Origin: SFWF01 sp045638145
GTDB lineage: Bacteria > Bacillota > Clostridia > Oscillospirales > Acutalibacteraceae
DNA length: 64,000 bases
Direction of reading: 5' to 3'
Assembly: GCA_045638145.1 (NCBI GenBank)
Contig: JAZUAU010000004.1
Location: 1-64,000, forward strand
Below, one piece after another: positions 33,265-41,538 of this stretch; the first letter of the stretch is position 1; every line of letters starts with the position of its first letter. The notes below the pieces were generated by a model. It was not told the DNA's origin and searched no databases. It was given only the letters and a program-made list of their open reading frames with translations. The translations under genes were made by a program, and so were the position numbers.

Positions 33265-34233
33265 ATGAAGATAGGAAATCTTGAAATCAACGGATATGCA
33301 GCCCTCGCGCCTATGGCAGGAGTAGCCGACCGAGCAATGAGGGAAATATGTATGAATTTCGGCGCGGCTTATGCCGTCGGAGAACTGACCAGCGCAAAGG
33401 CAATCTCCCTCGGAGACCACAAATCCCCCCTGCTTTTAGAGAGGGGAGAGGAGAGGATTTTTGCAAGTCAGCTCTTTGGATATGAGCCCGAAATTATGGC
33501 TGAAGCGGCAAGGATTGCAGAGACTTTTAGCCCTGATTTCATCGATATAAATATGGGCTGTCCTGCGCCGAAAGTTGCGAATAATAAAGGCGGAAGCGGA
33601 CTTCTCCGCGAGCCGAAATTAGTCGGCAAAATCGTGCGCGCGGTAAGTGATGCGGTAGCACTTCCCGTAACCGTAAAAATCCGTTCGGGTTGGGATGAAA
33701 ACTCGAAAAACGGGGTCGAAATAGCCAAGATTTGCGAGGCAAACGGTGCCGCCGCGATTACTGTTCACGGAAGAACGAGAGCACAGATGTACGCACCCCC
33801 TTGCGACCTTGATATAATCCGCGATATAAAGAAAGCCGTTCAGATTGCCGTAATCGGAAACGGCGATATCACAGACGGAATATCTGCTAAAAATATGTAC
33901 GAATATACGGGTTGCGATTTCGTTATGGTGGGCAGAGCCGCAAACGGTCAGCCCTGGATTTTCCGCGAGATAAACGACTATATGGAAAAGGGAATTATAA
34001 CTCCGAGACCGCCACTTGAAGAGCGGCTTCGCATACTTCTTTCCCAGATTGAAAAAATGCAAAAATACAAGGAGCCACGAACCGTAATTTTAGAGGCGCG
34101 AAAGCACACCGCCTGGTATATGAAGGGTGTAAAAAACGCCGCAAAGCTTAGAAAAATGTGCGGCGAAATTGAAAGCGTATCAGATATCGAGATGATTTGT
34201 GAAAAAGCACTTGCCGAAGGCGAAGATATATGA
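33265..34233 (+). CDS. dusB: tRNA-dihydrouridine synthase
   Basis: FMN-dependent reductase making dihydrouridine in tRNA. The 322-residue product has APMAGVADRAMREICMNFGA, the catalytic-Cys motif DINMGCPAPKVANNKGGSGL and the FMN-binding TVHGRTRAQMY and IGNGDI. ATG 33265 is the natural start (MKIGNLEI); an in-frame GTG at 33247 falls inside the promoter. No SD precedes the ATG, so the mRNA may be leaderless. Divergent from polA and 40 bp upstream of yebC. Confidence 0.94.
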   Translation: MKIGNLEINGYAALAPMAGVADRAMREICMNFGAAYAVGELTSAKAISLGDHKSPLLLERGEERIFASQLFGYEPEIMAEAARIAETFSPDFIDINMGCPAPKVANNKGGSGLLREPKLVGKIVRAVSDAVALPVTVKIRSGWDENSKNGVEIAKICEANGAAAITVHGRTRAQMYAPPCDLDIIRDIKKAVQIAVIGNGDITDGISAKNMYEYTGCDFVMVGRAANGQPWIFREINDYMEKGIITPRPPLEERLRILLSQIEKMQKYKEPRTVILEARKHTAWYMKGVKNAAKLRKMCGEIESVSDIEMICEKALAEGEDI

Positions 34234-34273
34234 TAAAATACATAGGTTGAAAATTATTTAAGGAGATAATTTT

Positions 34274-35005
34274 ATGTCCGGACATTCAAAATGGAACAAT
34301 ATTAAAAGAAAAAAGGAAAAGACCGATGCCGCAAAGGCAAAAATCTTTACCAAAATTGGTAGAGAAATCTCGGTTATAGTAAAGCAGGGCGGACCGAATC
34401 CCCAAGAAAACTCAAAGCTCAAGGACGCTATCGCAAAGGCAAAGGCTGCAAACGTGCCCAACGATAATATCGAGCGTATTATCAAAAAGGCAGCAGGCGA
34501 GGGCGGCGCTGACAACTACGAGGAGCTTATCTACGAGGGCTACGGACCTAACGGCGTTGCAGTTATCGTTGAAACCCTTACCGATAACCGCAACCGTACC
34601 GCCGCTGACGTCCGTCACTATTTCGACAAATTCCACGGCAACCTCGGTCAGTCTGGCTCGGTTATGTTTATGTTCGACCACAAGGGTGAAATCGTTATTG
34701 AGGCAGAGGGCCTTGATGAGGATGCCGTTATGATGGACGCCCTCGATGCAGGTGCAGAGGACTTTAATTCCGACGGCGACGTTTTCGAAATCCTCACCGC
34801 AGTAAACGACCTCGGTACGGTACGTGACGCACTTGAAGAGAAGGGCTACACCTTCCTTTCTGCCGAAGCGGCATACATTCCCCAGACCATGACAACTTTA
34901 GAGGACGAGGACTCTATCAAGTGGATGGAGAAACTTATTGAAATGCTTGAAGAAAACGACGATGTACAGGCAATCTGGCACAACTGGGATATGCCCGAGG
35001 AATAA
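34274..35005 (+). CDS. YebC/PmpR-family protein
   Basis: A 243-residue protein beginning MSGHSKWNNIKRKKEKTDA and containing YEGYGPNGVAVIVETLTDN, typical of the YebC/TACO1 family. Members have been called DNA-binding regulators and more recently translation factors that relieve ribosome stalling at proline stretches. SD AAGGAGAT precedes ATG 34274. It is probably co-transcribed with dusB and ends at a long terminator. Confidence 0.92.
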   Translation: MSGHSKWNNIKRKKEKTDAAKAKIFTKIGREISVIVKQGGPNPQENSKLKDAIAKAKAANVPNDNIERIIKKAAGEGGADNYEELIYEGYGPNGVAVIVETLTDNRNRTAADVRHYFDKFHGNLGQSGSVMFMFDHKGEIVIEAEGLDEDAVMMDALDAGAEDFNSDGDVFEILTAVNDLGTVRDALEEKGYTFLSAEAAYIPQTMTTLEDEDSIKWMEKLIEMLEENDDVQAIWHNWDMPEE

Positions 35006-35037
35006 CGGCACAATTAGTGCAGAACATAAATTTAAAG

Positions 35038-35117
35038 AAAGCGACTCACAATTCGGAGCATTCACTTAGGGATAAAAAGCCTAAATGAACGCTGCGTAAA
35101 GTGGGTCGCTTTTTGTT
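35038..35117 (+). terminator. long compound terminator after yebC
   Basis: Outer stem AAAGCGACTCAC/GTGGGTCGCTTTTT encloses an inner stem TTCACTTAGG/CCTAAATGAA. The second arm runs into TTTTTGTT. Confidence 0.75.
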
Positions 35118-35161
35118 AAGAGGGTGAGTTATATTAAGTGAAACTGTGAAAAACTAAAAAA

Positions 35162-36064
35162 TCATTTTTTGTAAAGCTCGATATGTGTTGTCTGGTTCCA
35201 TTTTTCGTGAAGTGTTGTATTGTGTTTGCCTCCGTTTCCTGCATAGGAAAAATAAAGCTTGTTATAATCGGCGTTGTTCTGAACAAAAAAAGAATCGGTA
35301 TCGGGAAGATCATCACGCTTAATGCTGACCTCTGCCGTAAAGCCCGACTTTTCGCCCCATACCTTTGCCCATCTGACACCGTTTCTTCGGTTTGCCATTG
35401 TGGAAATGGGGGTGTTATGACCGACCTTCTCGATATCATAAATCTCATCTGACAAATCACACATAACACGGTCGCTTATAACCTCGCCTGTGGGTGTATC
35501 ATCGTGTGTTCTTCTTATCGGCAACATCGTGAGATATGCGTACTGAACATTATATTCGGAAAGCCATTCAATTTCCTGCGCGTACACTACCGAGCCGTTT
35601 TTAAAGCTGTAATCCTTAATGTGGTTGCAAACAGGCTCGTCGAGTGTGCCGTTTTTCACGATAAGGCTCTTCTGATAAAAACGCAATTCATCTACCCAAA
35701 GGTCTTGAGATGCATTAAGGTCAACGGGCTTTCCATCTGCCTCGGCAAAATATTCCTTCTGATGCTCATAGCCGTGAATGCCACCGTGGAAATCACGGGT
35801 ACCGCTCAAAGCGAGAGCGCACTCCCATTCGCCTGCGCTCACGAGCGCGTAGGGTATGGTTTCCACCATTTTGCCGTCCTTATACTCATAGGCAAATGCC
35901 TCATAAAGACGCCAAAGGTCAAGGTTCTGGTATGTTCCACCCTCAAAAGGCTTTTTAAGGTGGCGAAGTCTTGTCATAATGAAGCTGTCTTTCTTGCCTT
36001 TTAGATTATGAAGATAAATATTTATGTAGTCGGGTCTGATTTCGACAAAAGTCTTATTTTCCAT
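35162..36064 (-). CDS. conserved-looking protein of unknown function
   Basis: A 300-residue soluble protein with no signal peptide or membrane segment. It is rich in aromatic residues and appears mostly beta-strand, with motifs such as SGTRDFHGGIHGYEHQKEYF and TMLPIRRTHDDTPTGEVISD. The His/Asp/Glu-rich stretch suggests an enzyme, perhaps acting on carbohydrate, but I recognise no family. SD GGAGGCGTTTTTT precedes ATG 36064. It is isolated between yebC and the divergent spoIIIA operon. Confidence 0.7.
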   Translation of the reverse strand: MENKTFVEIRPDYINIYLHNLKGKKDSFIMTRLRHLKKPFEGGTYQNLDLWRLYEAFAYEYKDGKMVETIPYALVSAGEWECALALSGTRDFHGGIHGYEHQKEYFAEADGKPVDLNASQDLWVDELRFYQKSLIVKNGTLDEPVCNHIKDYSFKNGSVVYAQEIEWLSEYNVQYAYLTMLPIRRTHDDTPTGEVISDRVMCDLSDEIYDIEKVGHNTPISTMANRRNGVRWAKVWGEKSGFTAEVSIKRDDLPDTDSFFVQNNADYNKLYFSYAGNGGKHNTTLHEKWNQTTHIELYKK

Positions 36065-36200
36065 AAAAAACGCCTCCGTTTAAGTAAATTATACAGTTTA
36101 GCGTGCTATTTGACAATTGCATATTTTTAAAGATTAGATTGCAAATCGTGCAAGTTCTAAATCATGTCTTTTGGACATACCTTTAAAACGGGTGATTAAT

Positions 36201-37121
36201 ATGACCAAAATAGATTTCTCGAGTAAAATTTTTGACAGTGCACTCTATCCTCTGCCTGAGGAAATTGCCGGTGTGCTTCGGAGACTTCCCATATGCATAA
36301 AGAATTCTGCTTATGAAATAAGGCTCCGCGCCGAAAAACCGATAACCCTTACGGCAGACAGAGTGTTTTATATATCGCGCGATGCGGAAGCATCCTTTTC
36401 ATTACCACCAAATCCGCTTGAAGCATCTTCCGATCAGCTTTATGAGGTGCTCACCCGTCTTACGGGACATTCAATATATACGAGAGCAGAGGAACTTCGC
36501 AACGGGTTTGTTTCAATGAAAAACGGTCACAGAGCGGGTGTGTGCGGAAGATTCCAAAGTGGTCATTTCAGAGAGATTTCCTCGGTTAACATCCGTATTG
36601 CAAGGGAGATAAACGGCGCGGCGGAAACACTCTATGACAAAGCATCGGGAGGCATCCTTATAGCGGGAAAACCGGGTAGCGGAAAGACCACGGTGCTTCG
36701 AGACCTTGTGAGACATCTTTCAGACTCGGGCAAGAGAATAAGCCTTATCGACACGAGGGGTGAAATTGCGGCGGCACACGGGGGCAAACCCACCCTTGAT
36801 GTTGGGGTGAATACCGATGTTATTTCGGGCGGTGATAAGGCTAAGGGGGTTGAGATTGCCCTTCGCACCCTCTTTCCGCAGTATATCGCCTTTGATGAAA
36901 TAGGCACTTCAAATGAACTTGAAACGGTGTCGGAGAGCTTCTTTTCAGGCACGGGAATCATAACGACCGCACACGCAGGTGATATATCGGAGCTGATAAA
37001 CCGCGGTGTTACAAGACGACTTTGCGAGCTGGGCGCGGTGGCAAACATTGCGCTTTTGCCCGATCGGATAGGGGATAGAATAAGGGTCTATTCAATGGAA
37101 GAGCTATGCTCAAAATTATAG
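36201..37121 (+). CDS. spoIIIAA: stage III sporulation protein AA
   Basis: Secretion-type ATPase of the SpoIIIA-SpoIIQ channel linking mother cell and forespore. The 306-residue product has Walker A GKPGSGKTT, the Asp-box LIDTRGEIAAAHGG, Walker B YIAFDEIGT and a His-box (TTAHAG), as in traffic ATPases. ATG 36201 has GGGTGAT upstream; a TTG at 36171 lacks an SD. First of eight contiguous spoIIIA genes, an operon known to be sigma-E dependent; I could not place a clear sigma-E promoter. Confidence 0.94.
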   Translation: MTKIDFSSKIFDSALYPLPEEIAGVLRRLPICIKNSAYEIRLRAEKPITLTADRVFYISRDAEASFSLPPNPLEASSDQLYEVLTRLTGHSIYTRAEELRNGFVSMKNGHRAGVCGRFQSGHFREISSVNIRIAREINGAAETLYDKASGGILIAGKPGSGKTTVLRDLVRHLSDSGKRISLIDTRGEIAAAHGGKPTLDVGVNTDVISGGDKAKGVEIALRTLFPQYIAFDEIGTSNELETVSESFFSGTGIITTAHAGDISELINRGVTRRLCELGAVANIALLPDRIGDRIRVYSMEELCSKL

Positions 37122-37549
37122 GCGCTGTTCTCGTAGTTTTGGTAGGAGCGACATTCGGAATAAGAGCGTCAGAACGGCTTCGTCAGAGGTATAAAAGACT
37201 CTATAAGCATTACCTTTTTATAGGTGATACCGCAGATATGATGCGGCTCGGTGTCAACATAACCGAAATATATCAGTGCGAAAAGGCGAAAGAACTGCTA
37301 TCAGCCGACGGTTATACCGCAAAGGTCATCGAAGAGGGACTTTTGAGGGACGATTTGCATATTCTGTCGGAGTTTTACTCGGGGCTTGGAATGGGAGAGC
37401 TCGAGGCGGGTGTTTCTCGGTGTGAGACCTATCGCAACATAGTGCAAAAGCAGGTTGAGGCGGCAGAAAGTGAGCTTCACGGAAAGGCACGGCTATACAG
37501 TATGCTCGGTGTTTTTTCAGGGCTTTTTATAGCAATATTATTAATGTAA
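37106..37549 (+). CDS. spoIIIAB: stage III sporulation protein AB
   Basis: A 147-residue membrane protein with an N-terminal helix (IIGAVLVVLVGATFGIRASE), a cytoplasmic helical domain resembling GspF (RLRQRYKRLYKHYLFIGD, EFYSGLGMGE) and a C-terminal helix (MLGVFSGLFIAILLM). It overlaps spoIIIAA by 16 bases. Confidence 0.92.
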   Translation: MLKIIGAVLVVLVGATFGIRASERLRQRYKRLYKHYLFIGDTADMMRLGVNITEIYQCEKAKELLSADGYTAKVIEEGLLRDDLHILSEFYSGLGMGELEAGVSRCETYRNIVQKQVEAAESELHGKARLYSMLGVFSGLFIAILLM

Positions 37550-37561
37550 AGCGGGTTTTTT

Positions 37562-37756
37562 ATGGATGTTGATTTTATTTTCCGAGTGGCGGCAATCGGT
37601 ATAATCGTAACGGTTTTGCACCAGCTGCTCGTTCGCTCAGGCAGGGAGGAGCAGGCGATGCTCACAAGCCTTGCGGGGCTTGTCGTGGTGCTTCTTATGA
37701 TAGTTGAGGTAATAGCCGAGCTTTTCGATACCATAAAATCGGTTTTTGGGCTTTAA
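37562..37756 (+). CDS. spoIIIAC: stage III sporulation protein AC
   Basis: A 64-residue protein with two membrane helices; GREEQAMLTSLAGLVVVLLM is characteristic. Located between spoIIIAB and spoIIIAD, with which it is thought to form the membrane part of the channel. Confidence 0.92.
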   Translation: MDVDFIFRVAAIGIIVTVLHQLLVRSGREEQAMLTSLAGLVVVLLMIVEVIAELFDTIKSVFGL

Positions 37757-37758
37757 AA

Positions 37759-38145
37759 ATGAATATTACTGCTCTTCTCGGAATAATCATAACGGCGCTT
37801 TTGCTTGGCACCGTCTTAAAACAGTACAAATCAGAATATGCCATAGGCATTTCGGTGGTGGCGGGCGTTATTATAGCGCTGCGGCTTATCTCAGGTATGA
37901 TACAGCCGATTGCTAGATTATGGCAGATGCTCGAAAACGCGGGTATAAAACAGTCCTATTTCACTGCCGCCCTAAAAGCCCTCGGCATTTGCTTGCTTTG
38001 CGGTTTTGTTTCAGACCTTTGCAAGGATTTCGGACAAACAGCACTCTCGTCCTTCACACTTACGGCGGGCAAATGTGCTGTATTTATTATATCTGTGCCG
38101 ATTCTCCTTGACCTCCTGCAAACGGCATATAAATTTATAGGATAA
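37759..38145 (+). CDS. spoIIIAD: stage III sporulation protein AD
   Basis: A 128-residue protein with four hydrophobic segments; EYAIGISVVAGVIIALRLIS and GICLLCGFVSDLCKDFGQTA are family-like. Starts three bases after spoIIIAC and ends one base before spoIIIAE. Confidence 0.91.
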   Translation: MNITALLGIIITALLLGTVLKQYKSEYAIGISVVAGVIIALRLISGMIQPIARLWQMLENAGIKQSYFTAALKALGICLLCGFVSDLCKDFGQTALSSFTLTAGKCAVFIISVPILLDLLQTAYKFIG

Positions 38146-39246
38146 ATGAAGAAAGTAATTTTGACGATTATATTATTGATGATTTTTTCTTTACCTGCAC
38201 AGGCAGAGGAAAATCCATACTTGGAGCAATATAAATTGAGCGGGGCAGAGGAGATAAAAGAGCATCTTCCCGAAAGCACAAAGGAGTTTCTTGGAAAATT
38301 CGAACTCGACCCTGAAGACCCCGATTGGGTTAATAAAATCGGCGCAAAAAGCATCTTTGCACATATCAGCGCTTTTTTAAGGGAGGGCGGACGAGGTCCT
38401 CTCCGTGCGGCGGCAACAATGCTCGGTGTAACGGTGCTTTTTGCGGCGGTGGGACTTATGGAGAGAATGCGTGAATACAAGAGCCTCCTTTCATATCTTT
38501 ACACCCTTGTTTCTTCGGCAGGTGTGCTACTGCCTCTTTTCTCGCTTATAGCCTCGGTGCAGTCGGCAATACGGGGGATGGCAGCATTTATGACATCGTT
38601 TATACCTATTTATGCAGGCATACTCACAGTCGGAGGTAGACCGCTTACAGCCAGCGGAATGAGCTTTTTGCTTCTTTTTGCCGCTGAGATAGTAAATCTT
38701 ATCGCATCCTTTGTGATGATACCTCTTATGGGGGCATATCTTGGGATGGGGCTTATAGGCGGAATAACTGCAGGCGGCGGGGCGATTGCGCTTGGGGAAA
38801 TGGTGAAAAAGGCCTCAACTTGGCTTTTTTCGCTGAGCGTTACCGTCTTTCTCGGGCTTTTATCAATTCAAACTGCTGTAAATGCATCGGCAGAGAGTGC
38901 GGGACTTCGCACCGTAAAATTCGTGCTAGGTTCCCTTGTGCCCGTAACGGGAGGCGCAATTTCCGAGTCACTGAATACCCTCACAGCGTCGGTCAAGCTG
39001 CTTTCTTCATCGGTCGGAATGTATGCTGTCCTCGCTCTCGGAGTTATGGTACTGCCCGTCATTATAGAGTTGCTTCTCTGGCGGCTTGCACTTTATTTTA
39101 CTTCTGCAGCGGCAGAGCTTTTCGGAATACGGGAAGGAGTAAGCCTTTTTAAATGTGCAGACCATGTTTTATCAACCCTCGTGGGTATAATTCTTTTTAC
39201 CGCCTGTCTTTTCATAATATCCCTTGCCGTAGTTACGAACAGTTGA
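38146..39246 (+). CDS. spoIIIAE: stage III sporulation protein AE
   Basis: A 366-residue polytopic protein with an N-terminal signal-like segment (ILTIILLMIFSLPAQAEE) and about seven further helices; the pattern GGITAGGGAIALGEMVKKAS and FVLGSLVPVTGGAISES is typical of SpoIIIAE. It is predicted to be the large membrane component of the feeding-tube complex. Confidence 0.92.
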   Translation: MKKVILTIILLMIFSLPAQAEENPYLEQYKLSGAEEIKEHLPESTKEFLGKFELDPEDPDWVNKIGAKSIFAHISAFLREGGRGPLRAAATMLGVTVLFAAVGLMERMREYKSLLSYLYTLVSSAGVLLPLFSLIASVQSAIRGMAAFMTSFIPIYAGILTVGGRPLTASGMSFLLLFAAEIVNLIASFVMIPLMGAYLGMGLIGGITAGGGAIALGEMVKKASTWLFSLSVTVFLGLLSIQTAVNASAESAGLRTVKFVLGSLVPVTGGAISESLNTLTASVKLLSSSVGMYAVLALGVMVLPVIIELLLWRLALYFTSAAAELFGIREGVSLFKCADHVLSTLVGIILFTACLFIISLAVVTNS

Positions 39247-39247
39247 T

Positions 39248-39673
39248 ATGGATTCTATAAGAGAACTCGCTATTGTTTTTTCAGCGGTGTCGGTGCTGAC
39301 AGGGGCTATAGGGATTCTTACCGGCGGCGCACTTGAAAAGAGTGCGGGATATATTCTATCCCTCATTTTCCTTGCCTCGGTTGTTTCGGCTTTGGCAGGT
39401 GGCAACTTTAACATAGAGCTTAAAACCGAGCAGGCAGTAGCCCAAAATAGCGAAAACGAAGAGAAAATCAGCGAATATCAGGCAGAGTATATCTGTGCCG
39501 AAATTTTAAGGGAGCGGGATATAACTTTTGAGAAAATTACGGCAACTGCTAATAAAACCGAGGACGGCAGCATAATTATTAGTGAAATAAGAATAAAGGG
39601 AGCAGGGAAGAGCGTCGAGGCAGTAAAGGCGGTGAAAGAGAGCGGTTTATGCAAAAAGGTGATTTTAGAATAA
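39248..39673 (+). CDS. spoIIIAF: stage III sporulation protein AF
   Basis: A 141-residue protein with two N-terminal helices and a C-terminal ring-building-motif-like domain (ICAEILRERDITFEKITATA, IIISEIRIKGAGKSVEAVKA). Overlaps spoIIIAG by 25 bases. Confidence 0.9.
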   Translation: MDSIRELAIVFSAVSVLTGAIGILTGGALEKSAGYILSLIFLASVVSALAGGNFNIELKTEQAVAQNSENEEKISEYQAEYICAEILRERDITFEKITATANKTEDGSIIISEIRIKGAGKSVEAVKAVKESGLCKKVILE

Positions 39674-40200
39674 AAGAAAGGGTAAAACACTTTATAAAAA
39701 GTAAAAAGGGCGGTCAGGTGCTTTTTATCGTCGGCATAGTCGGGATAGTTCTAATCTATTTTAGTAGTTTTTCGCCTAAGAAGGAAAAGACAACAGAAGA
39801 GAGCGAACTCCCTGTCTTCTCGCGTGAGGAATATACCGCATACCTCGAACAGCAGGTACGGGAGATTGTAGCGGCAATATCGGGCGACACCTCGGCGGTC
39901 GTGACGGTTACCTTAGATTCGGAGCTTACCTATGTTTATGCCGAGGACAAAAAAGAAAACAACAAGACTGAAGAGAGTGAGGAAAGCCGACAGAGTGAAA
40001 AAAACTACATAATAATAAGAAATTCCGACGGCTCGGAAAAGCCGCTAATCGTAACAACGAGGCTTCCCGAGGTCAGAGGTGTTGCAATCGTCTGCGGTCC
40101 CGTGGGCGAGGAAACCCGTGGAAAAATACAGTCTGCCGTAATGGCGGCACTAAAGGTTACCTCGCGTGAGGTTTATATAGCAAACAGAGCGTATCAGTAG
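39649..40200 (+). CDS. spoIIIAG: stage III sporulation protein AG
   Basis: A 183-residue bitopic protein: one helix (VLFIVGIVGIVLIYFSSF), an acidic linker (TEESEESRQSE) and a ring-building-motif domain (PEVRGVAIVCGPVGEETRGK) that in B. subtilis assembles into a 30-fold ring in the intermembrane space. Confidence 0.93.
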   Translation: MQKGDFRIKERVKHFIKSKKGGQVLFIVGIVGIVLIYFSSFSPKKEKTTEESELPVFSREEYTAYLEQQVREIVAAISGDTSAVVTVTLDSELTYVYAEDKKENNKTEESEESRQSEKNYIIIRNSDGSEKPLIVTTRLPEVRGVAIVCGPVGEETRGKIQSAVMAALKVTSREVYIANRAYQ

Positions 40201-40217
40201 TATTAGGAGGATTTTTT

Positions 40218-40790
40218 ATGAAAAAAGGTAAGGTTTTCGGTAAAAGTCAGATAGCGCTAGCGGTTATGATAATCGCCCTTGCAGGTGCAATATGGCTAAA
40301 TATGAGTTATTCAAAGGACGCTGAAGAAGCGGCAAACGATACACCGTCGAAATACTTGGGTCAGGCGGAATATGTCAACAACGAGCAGACTCTCGAGGAC
40401 GCAGACAGTCCCGTTGCACTTTATTTTAACCGGCTTCGCTCCGACCGTCTCAATGCTCGCGAGGATGCAATTGCCACCATTGCAGGAGTAGTTGAGAGCA
40501 GCGACCTTTCTGACTCAAATAAGAAAACCGCCCTTGACAAGGCGGCAGAGCTGGCAAGCCGCACCGAAAAGGAAGCGGCAATAGAGACCCTTCTGCGTGC
40601 AAAGGGCTTCGATTCAGGTATTGCGGTCATAGGTGATGAGGATATAAATATTATTGTTCATTCCGATGAGCTGCTAGCATCTGAAACGGTCCAGATTCAG
40701 GATGCTGTCCTATCACAAACCGATTTTCCCGTCTCAAAAATAAAAATTATTGCCCTTACAACTGCGGAAATTGAAAATGCTTTAAAATAA
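40218..40790 (+). CDS. spoIIIAH: stage III sporulation protein AH
   Basis: A 190-residue bitopic protein with one helix (ALAVMIIALAGAIWLNMSYS), an extended linker and a C-terminal ring-building domain that binds SpoIIQ. Family motifs FNRLRSDRLNAREDAI and AIETLLRAKGF are present. SD AGGAGGA before ATG 40218. Last gene of the operon. Confidence 0.92.
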   Translation: MKKGKVFGKSQIALAVMIIALAGAIWLNMSYSKDAEEAANDTPSKYLGQAEYVNNEQTLEDADSPVALYFNRLRSDRLNAREDAIATIAGVVESSDLSDSNKKTALDKAAELASRTEKEAAIETLLRAKGFDSGIAVIGDEDINIIVHSDELLASETVQIQDAVLSQTDFPVSKIKIIALTTAEIENALK

Positions 40791-40792
40791 TG

Positions 40793-40820
40793 TTGAGAAT
40801 TTTGAAATTTGTGGTATAAT
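40793..40820 (+). promoter_or_regulatory. promoter for the Asp23 gene
   Basis: TTGAGA, 16 bp spacer, TATAAT immediately after the spoIIIAH stop; this would separate the vegetative asp23-like gene from the sporulation operon. Confidence 0.5.
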
Positions 40821-40875
40821 ACTCTATAAGAGGGTGCTATTGCCCGCGAGTATCATATTACGGAGGTAGTTTAAG

Positions 40876-41220
40876 TTGGCAAATATTAGCGGACTTTCAA
40901 TCAACATAGAGGTTTTGGAGCAGATGGCTTCAATCGCAGCAATGGAAACACCGGGAGTTGCCGCAATGGCTCCCAAAAAGCTTGATGTTGTAAATGCAAT
41001 TTCAAGAAAATCTGTTTTAAAGCCGGTGCACGCCGAGCTTAAAAACGGAGCAATCATCATAAGTCTTTATATCGCAATAGTCAAGAGCGCAAAGGCTAAA
41101 GAGGTCGCAGAGGCTGTTCAGGCAGGCGTTAAAGAAAAGATTCAGAGCATGACCGGCAATGCTGTTACAAAGGTTAATGTCTATGTAATGGACGCTGTCG
41201 AAGAACCCGAAGAGGAATAA
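40876..41220 (+). CDS. Asp23/Gls24 family envelope stress protein
   Basis: A 114-residue Asp23 (DUF322) protein: SIAAMETPGVAAMAPKK and the C-terminal GNAVTKVNVYVMDAV repeats a beta-alpha pattern of the family. Members are membrane-associated via AmaP in staphylococci or of unknown role near accB/nusB in Clostridia. Start TTG 40876, eight bases after GGAGGT. The location after spoIIIA matches many clostridial genomes. Confidence 0.9.
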   Translation: MANISGLSINIEVLEQMASIAAMETPGVAAMAPKKLDVVNAISRKSVLKPVHAELKNGAIIISLYIAIVKSAKAKEVAEAVQAGVKEKIQSMTGNAVTKVNVYVMDAVEEPEEE

Positions 41221-41252
41221 TGTCGGTATTGACTCAGGGCTTTCATAATTAT

Positions 41253-41281
41253 TGGGCGAACTGTTATTCGCCCATTTTTTA
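41253..41281 (+). terminator. terminator after asp23 gene
   Basis: TGGGCGAA/TTCGCCCA stem with loop CTGTTA and six T residues. It runs directly into the -35 box of the next element. Confidence 0.8.
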
Positions 41282-41447
41282 TTGACATAAAATTAAAATT
41301 ATGGTAAAATAAATCTGCAGTAAATTATCCTGGCGACAACTTATTACTGCAAATGAATAATAAAAAATATGAGTGCACAGTCGTACGGGAAAAACCCTAT
41401 GTAACTGTGCGCTTTTTTGTTAAAAAAATAGGGACGGAGGAAGAAAT
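41282..41447 (+). ncRNA. duplicated structured leader RNA, copy 2
   Basis: Promoter TTGACA-17 bp-TAAAAT (41282-41310), then hairpin 1 (GCAGTAA 41317-41323 with TTACTGC 41344-41350), then hairpin 2 (GTGCACAGT with ACTGTGCGC, fully paired) followed by TTTTTTGTT, then AGGGACGGAGGAAGAAAT and ATG 41448. The order, loops and terminator match copy 1 at 8442, with paired changes in the terminator stem (outer C-G became T-G, and a mismatch in copy 1 is a pair here). This suggests selection on structure. The ligand or role is unknown. Confidence 0.65.
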
Positions 41448-41522
41448 ATGTCAAAAAATATCGTAATGTCAACACAGAGAACCGTCCCCCTGTGTTCCCC
41501 CTGTGTTCTGGTTTCACGCTAA
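41448..41522 (+). CDS. short degenerate ORF downstream of leader RNA copy 2
   Basis: Twenty-four codons beginning MSKNIVM; from codon 8 on, the sequence is REP-like palindrome, so the original gene has been interrupted there. Start context equals that at 8607. It is probably a remnant. Confidence 0.3.
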   Translation: MSKNIVMSTQRTVPLCSPCVLVSR

Positions 41523-41538
41523 CCGTCCCCCTGTGTTC
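41471..41538. repeat. REP-like palindromes
   Basis: AACACAG (41471-41477) and CTGTGTT (41490-41496) form an inverted repeat around AACCGTCCCC. AACCGTCCCCCTGTGTTC occurs exactly at 41480-41497 and 41521-41538, and CTGTGTTC once more at 41501. This matches the GGGGACGGTT-type REP sequences mobilised by RAYT transposases in Firmicutes; no RAYT gene is in the window. Confidence 0.75.
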
